Source: Cephalopachus bancanus
Lineage: Eukaryota; Chordata; Mammalia; Primates; Tarsiidae
DNA length: 64,000 bases
Direction: 5' to 3'
Assembly: GCA_027257055.1 (NCBI GenBank)
Contig: JAPVLO010000277.1
Span: 1,612,001-1,676,000 of the forward strand
Shown: positions 12,819-22,854 of the stretch, in pieces
Layout of the letters: every line of letters begins with the position of its first letter
Position numbering within the stretch: the first letter of the stretch is position 1
Notes under the pieces: model-generated
Seen by the model: only the letters and a program-made list of their open reading frames with translations
Told to the model about the DNA's origin: nothing
Databases searched by the model: none
Position numbers and translations under genes: made by a program

Positions 12819-13148
12819 TGTTTGTATCCTTAATACAGCCATAAGTTTACTCTTTATAAAAATCAAGTTTCCTCGTAAAAACTGAGTATTTCACCACACT
12901 AATCTTCAAATTATAGCACTAATAATGTAATTATACACACTCATCCTCATCTCTAACTTAAAATCTGCACAATAGATTTAAATCATAGGAATGAATAAAT
13001 TGCTCAGGAAAGCAGTACTGCCTCACTTGCAACATGATTTGGTAGTCAATATTCCTGCTTTCCAGGAAAAAAGGAGATTTCATGAGCAGAAACACTGGGC
13101 TCCTTGTGGCTTCATTGATTAAGAGAATGTTTCTGAGCAAGTACTTCT

Positions 13149-13503
13149 TTTTTTTTTTTTTAATCCAAAACGTGTTTATTGGGATGGCTTCCCATTCATC
13201 TTGATCGGGGTGCTTTTAGTGCTGCTTCCTCCTGAAGGAACATCCTTCTATGAGCCTTGCTTTTCCTTCTGTAGGCTGACAGAGGACAATGGAGCAGCCA
13301 ACACACACAACTACTGTTTGTGCGTGGCTGAAGACCATGGTGATTTTATAGCATCCTGGGCATTTCACGTCCATGAAGTAGGAGCTGGGCTCTGCACCAG
13401 GCTCTTCTTCTTGTGTTTCCTCTTCTCCTCCTCTGGAGAGGGATGAAGGGGTCCTTTGCGAGAGGCATGTTCTCGCGGGTAGGTCGTTGCCGCCAGAAAG
13501 GCA
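13149..13503 (-). pseudogene. RPS27: RPS27 processed pseudogene
   Basis: This is a full-length retrocopy of the mRNA for 40S ribosomal protein eS27 (metallopanstimulin-1), a small zinc-finger protein. The order on the minus strand is 5' UTR (13469-13503), ATG at 13466-13468, TAA at 13216-13218, a 3' UTR with aataaa, and a poly(A) tract seen as T's at 13149-13162. The sequence encodes the start MPLAKD, then a 1-bp deletion near codon 7 and another near codon 28 (after CAGAGCCC) break the frame. The region for the zinc-binding cysteines ([12 protein letters not shown]) is still readable across frames. The TSD caagtacttctt / caagttcttctt flanks it and is made of RPE sequence, so it inserted into the RPE retrocopy. 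Confidence 0.92.
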
Positions 13504-14875
13504 ATCAAGTTCTTCTTAACAGGTTGATCGCAAATCTGAGTCTTCTCTCCTCATGACGGCACTGCCAGACACTGCACACTTATGGACAGTGTCAGGACCT
13601 ACCACCATCAACCTCTATATCCAGAGATGGAAACTGGGTTCTCAGTCAGTGAACCTTTGACATCATCTCTTCCATGAATTTCTGCCCTCCACATCCAGGT
13701 TCCACTATCATAACCAAGGCCATGTCTATTTGATTAGCCCATGGTGCCAAATACTCAACTGTGGTTCCTGGTTTGATGGCAAGGGCAACCTTCATCCCAT
13801 TTCCCATTCTCTTACATGTCTGTAATCAAATCTCCTGGGTTCTCAGTAGCCTTGAAATAAAAGGTAGACTGATTGACGCCTGCTACGGTCATTGGCTTTA
13901 CCCACTGTTCGAGCCTAGACACCATCATGTGCATGTCAAAGAAAGGGTCCTGGCCCAGATGTTTTCAAAGGCTTTCTACCACAGGGTGACCAAAGGTGAT
14001 GCTGGGAACAAAATGCCCATCCATTATATCCAGGAACAGATAATCAGCCCCAGAGTCTAGCATCTGGAGGCACTTGGCCTCTAAATTGGCCAGGGAGCTG
14101 TTGAGGATGGACAGGCCAATCTTATAGGTGATGCCATAGTGCTGGTTCCCCCACTCTATGCCTATTTTGCTGAGGGTTTTTATCATGAAGGGATGCTAGA
14201 TTTTAGTGAATGCTTTTTCTGCATCTATTGAAATGATCATATAATTTTTGTCTTTAATTCTGTTTATGTAGTAGATAAGATTTATTGACTTGTGTATGAT
14301 GAATCACCCTTGCATCCCTAGGATAAAACCCACTTGGTCATGGTGTACTATTTTTTTAAGTACTGCTGAATTCAGTTTACTAATATTTTGTTGAGGACTT
14401 TTACTTCTATGTTCATAAGGGATATTGGTCTATAGTTTTCTTTTTTTGTTTTGTCTTTTCCTGGCTTTGATACCAGGGTAATACTGGCCTTGTAGAATGA
14501 GTTAAGGAGGAGTCCCTCCTCTTCAGTCTGGTGGAATAGCTTTAGTATAATTGGGTCCAGTTCTTTGCAGATCTGGTAGGATTCAGCTGTGAGTCCAACA
14601 GGTCCTGGACTTTTTTTTGTTGGGAGACTCCTAATTATTGTTTCAATCTCACTACTCATTATTGGTCTGTTCAGGGTTTCTATTGCTTCCTGATTCAAGG
14701 TTGGGGTGGTATGTTTACAAGAATTCATCCATTTCCTCTAGATTGTCTAGTTTGTTTGCATAGAGGTATTCATAACAGTCTTGGATGATCTTTTGAATTC
14801 CTATCTTATTAGTTGTAATGTCTCCTTTTTCATTTCTGATTGTGCTTGTTTGAGTCTTCTCTCTTCATTTCTTTC

Positions 14876-15172
14876 TTTCTTTCTTTTTTTTTTTTTGAGT
14901 TGTAGTCTCACTCTGTTGCCCAGATGGAGTGCAGTGGCAGCTCTCGGCCACCGCAGCCTCGACCTGCTGGGCTCCGGCAATTCTTCCACTTCAGCCTTCC
15001 GAGTAGCCGGAATTACAGGCATGCGCTACCATGCCCGGCTGATTTTTTTGATTTATTGTAGAGATGAGGTCTCGCCAATTTGCCCAGGCGGGTCTCGAAC
15101 CCGCGGGTTCAGGCAATCCACTTACCTCAGCCTCCCAAAGTGCGGGATTACAGGCTGAGCCACTGAGCCCGA
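14876..15172 (-). mobile_element. Alu, first of a same-site pair
   Basis: Reverse dimer in L1 ORF2. Flanked by cttctctcttcatttcttt (from 14857) and cttctcttcatttcttt (15173-15189). Confidence 0.93.
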
Positions 15173-15189
15173 CTTCTCTTCATTTCTTT

Positions 15190-15467
15190 TTTTTTTCCTG
15201 AGTTGGAGTCTCACTCGGTCGCCCAGACTGGAGTGCAGTGGCCGCTCCCGGCCACCGCAGCCTCGACCTGCTGAGCTCCAGCGATCCTTCCGGCTCAGCC
15301 TTCCAGGTAGCCAGAATTACAGGCATGCGCTACCACACCTGGCTTTTTGATTTATTGTAGAGATGAGGTCTCACTGCCCAGGCGGGTCTCGAACCCGCGG
15401 GCTCAGACAATCCACTCACCTCAATCTCCCAAAGGTGTGGGATTACAGGCTGAGCCACCGAGCCCAG
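15190..15467 (-). mobile_element. Alu, second of a same-site pair
   Basis: Reverse dimer directly after the first. Flanked by cttctcttcatttcttt (15173-15189) and cttctcttcatttctt (15468-15483), so it reused the first copy's target repeat. Confidence 0.93.
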
Positions 15468-16334
15468 CTTCTCTTCATTTCTTAATTAACCTAACTAGCG
15501 GTGTATCAATTTTGTTTATCTTTTCAAAGAACCAACTTTATGTTTTATGAATCCTTTGGTCTTTTTAAAATTGCAAGTTCGTTTGGTTCTGCTCAGATCT
15601 TCAATATTTCTTTTCTTCTGCTAGCTTTGGGTTTGGTTTGCTGTATTTTCTAGTTCCTTGAGGTGTGATGTTAGGTTGTCAATATGTTATCTTTCAGTCT
15701 TATTAATGTAGGCCTTAAGCACTATAATTTTCCTTTGAGCACAGTTTTGGCTGTGCCCAGAGGTTTCGATAACTTCTTTCATTGTTGTCATTCATTTCAA
15801 GGAATTTAAACATTTTTGTCTTGATTTCATTGTTGACCCAAGGACCATTTAGGAGCAAATTGTGTAACTTGCGTTTTTGTTTGGTTTTATGAGTTCTTCT
15901 TGGACTTAATTTTTGGTTTTATTCCACTGTGGTCTGAGAAGGTGCTTGGTATGATTTCAATTTTTTTGAATTTATTGAGATTTGATTTGTGGCCTATCAC
16001 ATGATCTATTTGGGAGAATGTTCCATGTGCTGATGAGAAGAATGTATATTCTGTAGTTTTGGGATGGGGTGTTCTGTAGATGCCTGCTAGTTCCATTTCG
16101 TCTCCAGTCCTGTTTAACTACAATGTTTCTTTGTTGACTTTCTACCCTGTTGATCTGTCTATTGTTGTCAATGGAGTGTTGAAGTTTCCCACTACCGTAT
16201 TGCTGTCTCTTTTTTTACGTCTAGTAGAATTTGATTTATAAAGCTGTGTGCTTTGGTGTTAGGCACATATATATTTAAAATTATGTCTTCTCATTGGATT
16301 GATCCCTTTATCATTATATCAAAGCCATCTTTGG

Positions 16335-16637
16335 CCGGGGTCAGTGGCTCAGCCTGTAATCCCGCGCGTTTGGGAGGCTGAGGTGAGTGAATTGCCTGAG
16401 TCCGCGGGTTCGAGACCCACCTGGGCAACTTGGCAAGACCTCATCTCTACAATAAATCAAAAAAAATTAGCCAGGCGTGGTAGCGTGTGCCTGTAGTTCC
16501 AGCTACTTGGAAGACTGAGATGGAAGGATCGCCAGAGCCCAGCAGGTCGAGACTGCGGTGGCCGGGAACGGCCACTGCACTCCAGTCTGGGTGACAGAGT
16601 GAGACTCCAACTCAAAACCAAACAAACCAAACCAAAC
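16335..16637 (+). mobile_element. Alu in L1 ORF2 (endonuclease part)
   Basis: Forward dimer with an AAACC-type tail. The imperfect TSD is aaagccatctttg / aaaccgtctttg. Confidence 0.92.
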
Positions 16638-17610
16638 CGTCTTTGTCTTTTTTTTTTACTGTTGTTAACTGAAAGTCTTTTATTTGATATGAGAATGGTT
16701 ACTTCTGCTCATTTTTGGTTTCCATCTGTGTGGAATATTTTTCCTCACCCCTTTACCTTGAATCTATAGGAATATTTGTGAATTAAGTGGGTCTCTTGAA
16801 TGCAACAGATATTTGGGTTGTGTTTTTTATCCATTCTACCAGTCTATATATTTTTAAGGGGGTATTGAAACTATTTACATTCAGAGTTAATAATGACATG
16901 TAAGATACAATTCTATCCATCGTACTAGCTGTTATCAGGTTGCATTATTTATTTATTTTATCTATTGTGTTGGTCTCCCATAAAGCCTGTGAACTTCATG
17001 ATTTCCAGCATTTTTCTATGTTGTATTTTGACCTTTTGTTTCAGTATTTAGTACTCCTCTGAGTACTTATTGTAGAGCTGGCCTAGTGCTGACAAATTCC
17101 CTCAGCATTTGCTTGTCTGTGAAGGACTTCATTTCTCCTTTATTTATAAAACTTAGTTTTGTGGGATACAAGATCCTTGGCTGGCAGTTATTCTGCTTGA
17201 GGGGATCGAAGGATGGGGCCCTAATCCCTTCTGACTTTTAGAGTTTCTTTTGAGAAGTCTGCTGTTAGTCTGATATGTTTGCCTTTGTAAGCTTTTGTCT
17301 CGCTGCTCTTAAAATTATTATTATTTTAAGAATTCTTTCCTTCACATTAACTTTGCATAGCCAGATTGTTGTATGCCTTGGGGATGGCCTTTTTGTAATG
17401 AATCTTTGGTGGGGGGGGGTCTTTGGGCTTCTTGTATCTGGATGTTTAAATCTCTGGCAAGGCCAGGGAAGTTTTCCTCCATTACTCCCTCAAATAGATT
17501 TTCCACAGCTCTTTTCTCTTCTTCCTCAGGAACACCTATGAGTCTTAGCTTTGGATGTTTTACATAATCTCACATTTCTTGGAACCTTTGTTCCAATCTC
17601 TTGATTTTTT

Positions 17611-17912
17611 TTTCTTTTTTTTTCTTTTTAGCTGGAGTCTCACTCTGTCGCTCAGACTGGAGTGCAGCGGCCGCTCCCGGTCACCGCAGCCTCGACCTGC
17701 TGGGCTCCGGCGATCCTTCCGCCTCAGCCTTTCGAGTAGCCGAAACTACAGGCACGTGCTACCACGCCCGGCTGATTTTTTTTTTTTTAATTTATTGTAG
17801 AGATGAGGTCTCACCAAGTTGCCCAGGTGGGTCTCGAACCTGCAGACTCAGGCAATCCACTCGCCTCGGCCTCCCAAAGCACAGGACTCCAGGCTGAGCC
17901 ACCAAGCCTGGC
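17611..17912 (-). mobile_element. Alu in L1 ORF1 region
   Basis: Reverse dimer. T-rich TSD gattttttttt on both sides. Confidence 0.92.
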
Positions 17913-18067
17913 CCGATTTTTTTTTTATTTTTGTCTGGGTTAATTTAAAATCTTTGTCTTCAAGTTCTGATAGTCATTCTTTTGTTTGTTCCAGTCTACT
18001 GTTAAAACTTTCGACTTCATTTTGTACTTCTCTAAATGCTTCTTTAATCCCCAGAATCTCAGCTCTT

Positions 18068-18358
18068 TTTTTTTTTTTTTTGAGTTAGAGTCTCACTCTG
18101 TCACCCAGACTGGAGTGCAGTGGCCGCTACCGGCCACCACAGCCTCGACCTTCCTCCTTGGCCTTCCAAGTAGCTGGAACTACAGGCGCGCGCTACCACA
18201 CCCGGCTAATTTTTTATCTGTTGTAGAGATGAGGTCTCGTCAAGTTGCCCAGGGGGGTCTTGAACCCATGGACTCAGGCAATCCACTCACCTTGACCTCC
18301 CAAAGTGCTGGGATTACAGGCTGAGCTACTGAGCCTGGCCAGCTACCAAGCCTGGCCC
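18068..18358 (-). mobile_element. Alu in L1 ORF1 region
   Basis: Reverse dimer. The 5' end of the element is followed by a partial repeat (agcctggcc twice within 18330-18356). Confidence 0.88.
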
Positions 18359-18584
18359 AGGTCATTTTTTAAAGCTATCTCTTTGGGGAATTTTTCATTC
18401 ATTTCTTGAATAGTTTTTTCTCTTTAATTTCTATATGTTGGTTTTTAATTTTCTTCGGAAGTTCATTGACCAATTTTACCATCAACTTTTTGAATTCTAT
18501 GTCCAGAATTTCAAAAATTTCATTATGATTAGGGTTTGCTGCTGAAGAGTTGGTGTGATCTTTTGGGGGTGTTGGGGGACTCTG

Positions 18585-18882
18585 TTTTTTGTTTTTTCTT
18601 CAGGTGGAGTTTCACTCTGTCACCCAGGCCCGAGTGCGGTGGCATGCTCACAGCCACTGCAGCTTCTACATGCTGGGTTCAGGTGATTCTTCAGCCTCAG
18701 CCTTCCAAGTACCTAGAACTACAGGGCTACACCACCACTGGCTTATTTATTTATTTATTTATTTTAGAGGTGAGGTCTCACCAAGTTGCCCAGACTGATC
18801 TCAAACCCATGGGCTCAGGCAATCCTCTCACCTCAGCCTCCCAAAGTGCTGGGATTATAGGCGTGAGTCATTGCCCTCAGTT
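18585..18882 (-). mobile_element. Older Alu near L1 ORF1 start
   Basis: Reverse dimer, diverged, with a TTTA-repeat in the inter-monomer region (18743-18764). Confidence 0.9.
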
Positions 18883-19329
18883 GTTATTTTTTTATAATGT
18901 CAAAATTATTTTTCTAAGTCTCAAACTATAAGAACCTTAGAAAATGCAATAGATACCCTTATGGAAATTGGAACTGGCAACCAATTCCTGATCAAAACCC
19001 CAAGCATCCATGCCATAAGAGATAAGATAGACAAGTGGGACCTCATCAAACTGACAAGCTTCTGCAAAGCCAAAGAAACCATCAAGAGAGCGGGGAGACA
19101 GCCCACAGACTGGGAAAAAATATTTGTCAACTGTATGTCTGACAAAGGTCTGACAGCTGGGATCTACAAAGAACTCAAACGTGCCAAAAAGAAAAGAACA
19201 AATGGCTCCATTGCAAAGTGGGTAAAAGATATGAACAGACAGTTCTCAAAAGAAGATGTACAAGCATCCAATAGATACATGAAAAAATGCTCAGCCTCAC
19301 TAGTCATCAAAGAAATGCAAATTAAAACT

Positions 19330-19603
19330 GGGCTCAACCTGTAATCCCGCGCCTTTGGAGGCTAAGGTGAGTGGATTGCCTGAGCCTGTGGGTTCGAGAC
19401 CCGCCTGGGCAGCGAGACCTCATCTCTACAATAAATCAAAAGATCAGCCGGGCGTGGTAGTGCGCGCCTGTAGTTCCAGCTACTTGGAAGACTGAGGCAG
19501 AAGGATCGCCGGAGCCCAGCAGGTCGAGGCTGCGGTGGCCGGGAGTGGCCACTGCACTCCAGTCTGGGCGGCAGAGTGAGACTCCAACTCAAAAAAAAAA
19601 AAA
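19330..19603 (+). mobile_element. Alu splitting L1 ORF2
   Basis: Forward Alu lacking the first few bases. The 20-bp TSD aagaaatgcaaattaaaact / aagaaatgcaaatgaaaact (one mismatch) lies at 19310-19329 and 19604-19623. Confidence 0.95.
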
Positions 19604-20325
19604 AAGAAATGCAAATGAAAACTACACTGAGATGCTACCTAACTCCAGTCAGGATGGCTATCATCAATAACTCAAAAAACAACAGATGCTGGAGAGGATG
19701 TGGTGAAAAGGAAACATTTCTACACTGTTGGTGGGAGTGTAAACTAGTACAGCCTCTGTGGAAAACAGTGTGGCGATTCCTAAAAGTTCTAAAAATCGAC
19801 CTTCCATACAACCCTGCAATCCCCCTACTGGGAATATACCTGGAAGAACTCAAATCACTCTATAAAAATGATACCTACACACATATGTTTATCGCAGCAT
19901 TGTTCACAGTAGCAAGAACATGGAATCAACCGTGCTGCCCATCAAAAGAGGACTGGATTAAAAAAATGTGGTACATATACATGATGGAGTATTATGCAGT
20001 CATAAAGAAGAACAAAATCATGAACTTCACAGCAACCTGGATGGACTTAGAATCTATAATACTGAGTGATCTTTCACAGAAACAAAGATCTGAGTATCAC
20101 ATGTTCTCACTCATGAGCAGACCTTGAACAATTATTGTAATGCTATAGGAGAATGATTGGCAGTATTGGTAAACTGCTGGGAGGGGGGTGGGGAAGTGGG
20201 ATTGGCAGTAGTGGGAATCTGCCTGGGCAAGGGAGGCACACCTCAGCAACAAGGGTACCTGCATAATGAACATTTGTAAACCTAACCCTGAATTGGACCC
20301 CACATCTTTAAAATAAAAAAATTTA

Positions 20326-20623
20326 GCCGGGCTTGGTGGCTCAGCCTGTAATCCCACACCTTGGGAGGCTGAGGTGAGTAGATTGCCTGAGCCCGCGGGT
20401 TCGAGACCCGCCTGGGCAACTTGGCGAGACCTCATCTCTACAGTAAATAAAAAAAAAATTAGCTGGGCGTGGTAGCGCACGCCTGTATTTCCAGCTACTC
20501 GGAAGGCTGAGGCGGAAGGATCGCCGGAGCCCAGCGGGTCGAGGCTGCGGTGGCCGGGAGCAGCCACTGACTCCAGTCTGGGTGACGGAGTGAGACTCCA
20601 ACTCAAAACAAACAAACAAAAAA
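20326..20623 (+). mobile_element. Alu in the L1 A-rich tail
   Basis: Forward dimer. A perfect 13-bp TSD, ataaaaaaattta, lies at 20313-20325 and 20624-20636. Confidence 0.94.
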
Positions 20624-20691
20624 ATAAAAAAATTTAAAGGGAAAAAATTATTTTTATGGTTCTTTGTCATTTGGGCAGATGATTTCTTCTT

Positions 20692-20990
20692 CTTTTTTTT
20701 TTTTTTTTTTTGAGTTGGAGTCTCACTCCGTCACCCAGACTGGAGTGCAGTGGCTGCTCCCGGCCACCGCAGCCTCGACCTGCTGGGCTCCGGCGATTCT
20801 TCCGCCTCAGCCTTCTGAGTAGCTGGAACCTTACAGGGGCACGCTACCACGCCCAGCTCATTTTGATTTATTGTAGAGATGAGGTCTCGCCAAGTTGCCC
20901 AGGTGGGTCTCGAACCCGCGGGCTCAGGCAATTCACTCACCTCAACCTCCCAAAGGCGCGGGATTACGGGCTGAGCCACCGAGCCCGACT
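20692..20990 (-). mobile_element. Alu at the 3' end of the composite
   Basis: Reverse dimer of the young type, with a long T-tract (20693-20711) directly against the left 15-bp repeat. Confidence 0.93.
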
Positions 20991-21477
20991 GTCATTTACT
21001 TCTTGATTGATTATGGTCTTCAGTGAATAAGTTGCAAGCTCCCAAGTGTTCTGTCTTTGAAACGGGCTCAGTTTCCTAATGAATGAATCGGGGCAACATA
21101 CATGCCACACTGTCTACCAGGAAATATCATTAGATATTCAGTGCTCTGATTTCTTTTCTGATTCCCTAAGCACTGCTTTAAGAATTTAACAAAGTAGTAG
21201 ACATTCAGAAGGAAAAAGGGAGTTCAGTAAATACCATATTCTTTAGATAAACCATCTAGCTACAGGGAGCTACCCTTCTCATTAGGTTGTTGGTATCCTT
21301 TTTGAAATCCAAGTTCGCTAATACCATACAGGACTTGAGCAGGCATTTCTAAGGATAGGTGTGTCAGAACTGCTAATATTAACTCGCCTATGCGCACCTT
21401 ATGGTAGGACTTTGCTATTGCAGTTACTACAGTTGTATTGTTCAAAGGTAATTTATAGGTCATCTAGCAGCCAGTCT
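20991..21477. other. Unique segment inside the composite insertion
   Basis: About 480 bp with no repeat or gene that I recognise. If the composite is one insertion, this segment has a parent copy elsewhere in the genome, downstream of an L1. Confidence 0.5.
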
Positions 21478-21642
21478 TTTTTGTTAAGATATGAGTACAA
21501 TTCAGGGTTAGGTATACAAACATTCATTATGCATGCACCCTTGTTGATGAAGTGTGCCGCCCCCCGCCCCCCCCGGCAGATTGCCATTACTGCCAGTCCT
21601 GCCCCCGCCCTCCCCTGGCAGTTTCCCACTACTGCCAATCCT
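21478..21642 (-). mobile_element. L1 3' UTR fragment
   Basis: Antisense L1 3' end, with 'gagtacaattcagggttagg' and repeated 'actgcca' motifs in a C-rich setting. It matches the L1 ends at 20157-20310, 28440-28600 and 36940-37100. Confidence 0.85.
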
Positions 21643-21934
21643 TTTCTTTTTTTTTGAGTTGGAGTCTCACTCCGTTACCCAGACTGGAGTGCAGTGGCCG
21701 TTCCCGGCCACCGCAGCCTCGACCTGCTGGGCTCCGGCCATCCTTCTGCCTCAGCCTTCTAAGTATCTGGAACTACAGGCGCGCGCTACCACGCCCGGCT
21801 AATTTTTTGATTCGTTGTAGAGATGAGGTCTCACCAAGTTGCCCAGGCGGGTCTCGAACCCGTGGGCTCAGGCAATCCACTCACCTCGGCCTCCCAAGGC
21901 GCAGGATTACGGGCTGAGCCACTGAGCCCGGCTT
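21643..21934 (-). mobile_element. Alu at the 5' end of the composite
   Basis: Reverse full-length dimer whose 5' end abuts the right 15-bp repeat with only one or two extra bases. Confidence 0.92.
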
Positions 21935-21949
21935 AGATGATTTCTTCTT

Positions 21950-22850
21950 ATTTGAGTTTGGCAAGGTGCTGATGCAGGCACTGTAAGGTTACCTTGGTTA
22001 TATAAAGCCTTGGTGAGTTTGTCAATGGCCAGCTGTGGCAGACCTGTGCTGTGTATCTGCACTGGCTCACAGCATCCTGAGTGACCAGAGTGACTTGAAA
22101 AGTAGTGTCCACTGGCCCATAGGATCTGGCCTTCCCCAGAGCTGATGTATTGTCTCCAATTTGATGGGTTGTATGGTTGACCACTGGCCAGGAGGCAATC
22201 TTGTGGAGAAAAGTCAGATGCGATGGTTTCTCCTGGGTGAGTGTTGCTCCAAGGAAGTGCCCAGCCAGCCTAGACTGAGCGCAGGGCTCTGGGGATTTCC
22301 CAAGTTCTCTGTCTGTTTTGAGCTTCAGGGGGAGTTCAGGGGAAAGGAGGTGAAGTCCCCCGCAGGCATGCCCTCTGAGCTGCCCCAGTGGGGATTAGAA
22401 GGGAGTCCCAGGCCCCTGGGGTAATGCAGTTGTGCAGAGCAGGCCCAGATGAGTTCGCAAGGGGAGTGAGAAGTTGCTATGGCAATGTGTCCCGCCCCCT
22501 TGGCCTCGGGCAGTCTGCGATCTGAATGTCAAGGTGCAGCCCCCCTCAGGGTCTCTGGTGTTGTCAGAAAACTCACCCAGTCAGGAATTATCTGCAGCTA
22601 CAGAGCTCTTCCCTTCCACTGGCTGGAAAGCAGTTGCTCCCCGCTGCGAGGTTCAGTTCCTGGGAAATGGCGGCTGGCGCTGCTCAAGACTTTTTTCTTG
22701 CACCACTCTACAACAGAGCCTGGCTGTGGGGAAGCCAGTTTCCCATGAGAGGCCGGAGTCCCACAAGGCTTGGGGGCATTCACAGCAGGAGCACAGAACT
22801 CCTGGATTTCCCTAACTCACTTTCTTCACTGTGTCTGGAGGCTGTAGTGG
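21950..22850 (-). other. GC-rich segment, probably L1 5' UTR
   Basis: No gene is recognised. The segment is GC-rich and contains several unsupported open frames. It continues the antisense L1 beyond its ORF1, at the place where the promoter-bearing 5' UTR should be. Confidence 0.4.
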
Positions 22851-22854
22851 AGTG

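Larger units (their letters stand above)
12490..14160 (-). pseudogene. RPE: RPE processed pseudogene, split by an RPS27 retrocopy
   Basis: This is an intronless copy of ribulose-5-phosphate 3-epimerase, the cytosolic TIM-barrel enzyme that interconverts ribulose-5-P and xylulose-5-P in the pentose phosphate pathway. Translating the minus strand from the ATG at 14135-14137 gives [20 protein letters not shown] and [20 protein letters not shown], which match the N-terminal strands with the metal-binding D and H residues. Later pieces match the GQDPFFDMHMM region and, near 13510-13560, the 'IMRSED' C-terminal helix. A 1-bp shift just after the ATG and many stops kill it. RPS27 is inserted near the C-terminus, and the end of the coding part (TGA at 13112-13114) and the 3' UTR continue to its left. 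The outer TSD in L1 is about ctctatgcctac / ctctatgcctat. Confidence 0.85.
18914..20643 (+). mobile_element. 5'-truncated L1 (ORF2 C-terminus and 3' UTR)
   Basis: This plus-strand L1 was inserted in the older antisense L1. The frame at 18961-19344 and, after an Alu, 19607-20127 encodes the C-terminal part of ORF2, including the cysteine-rich segment [20 protein letters not shown] (C-x3-C-x7-H-x4-C). The frame is nearly open apart from the Alu, so the copy is fairly young. The 3' UTR (20128-20310) contains a G-rich stretch and ends in aaaataaaaaaattta, where another Alu landed. TSD aaaattattttt lies at 18902-18913 and 20644-20655. Confidence 0.88.
20692..21934 (-). mobile_element. TSD-bounded 1.24-kb composite: Alu + L1 3' end + unique DNA + Alu
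   Basis: The 15-bp sequence agatgatttcttctt occurs at 20677-20691 and 21935-21949. Outside these points the host L1 appears to continue. On the minus strand the insert reads, in order, a full Alu, about 165 bp of L1 3' UTR, about 480 bp of sequence matching no repeat I know, and a second Alu whose A-tail meets the target repeat. This is the structure expected of a single retrotransposed read-through RNA, such as an L1 3' transduction ending at a downstream Alu A-tail. Independent insertions are the alternative. Confidence 0.55.
9430..22850 (-). mobile_element. Near full-length L1, heavily interrupted
   Basis: Going rightward, the minus strand reads L1 3' UTR (9747-10025), ORF2 C-terminus and reverse transcriptase (10317-12490, 14165-15900), endonuclease with an IDHVIGHKSNLNKF-like stretch (about 15890-16100), ORF2 N-terminus and inter-ORF region (16100-17600), ORF1 (17600-18585), and a probable 5' UTR (20656-20691 and 21950-22850). 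Interruptions are Alus, an RPE retrocopy containing an RPS27 retrocopy, a second L1 and a 1.24-kb composite. Removing these leaves about 6 kb, the normal length of L1. Both ORFs contain stops and frameshifts, so it is dead. The 5' UTR assignment (GC-rich, no ORF) rests on continuity across the insertions and is the weakest part. Confidence 0.75.

Noticed and set aside
19576..20127. Possible functional reverse-transcriptase gene
   Set aside because: It is only the C-terminal part of L1 ORF2, 5'-truncated and cut by an Alu.
20097..20615. 172-codon minus frame
   Set aside because: It is a forward Alu read backwards, plus L1 3' UTR.
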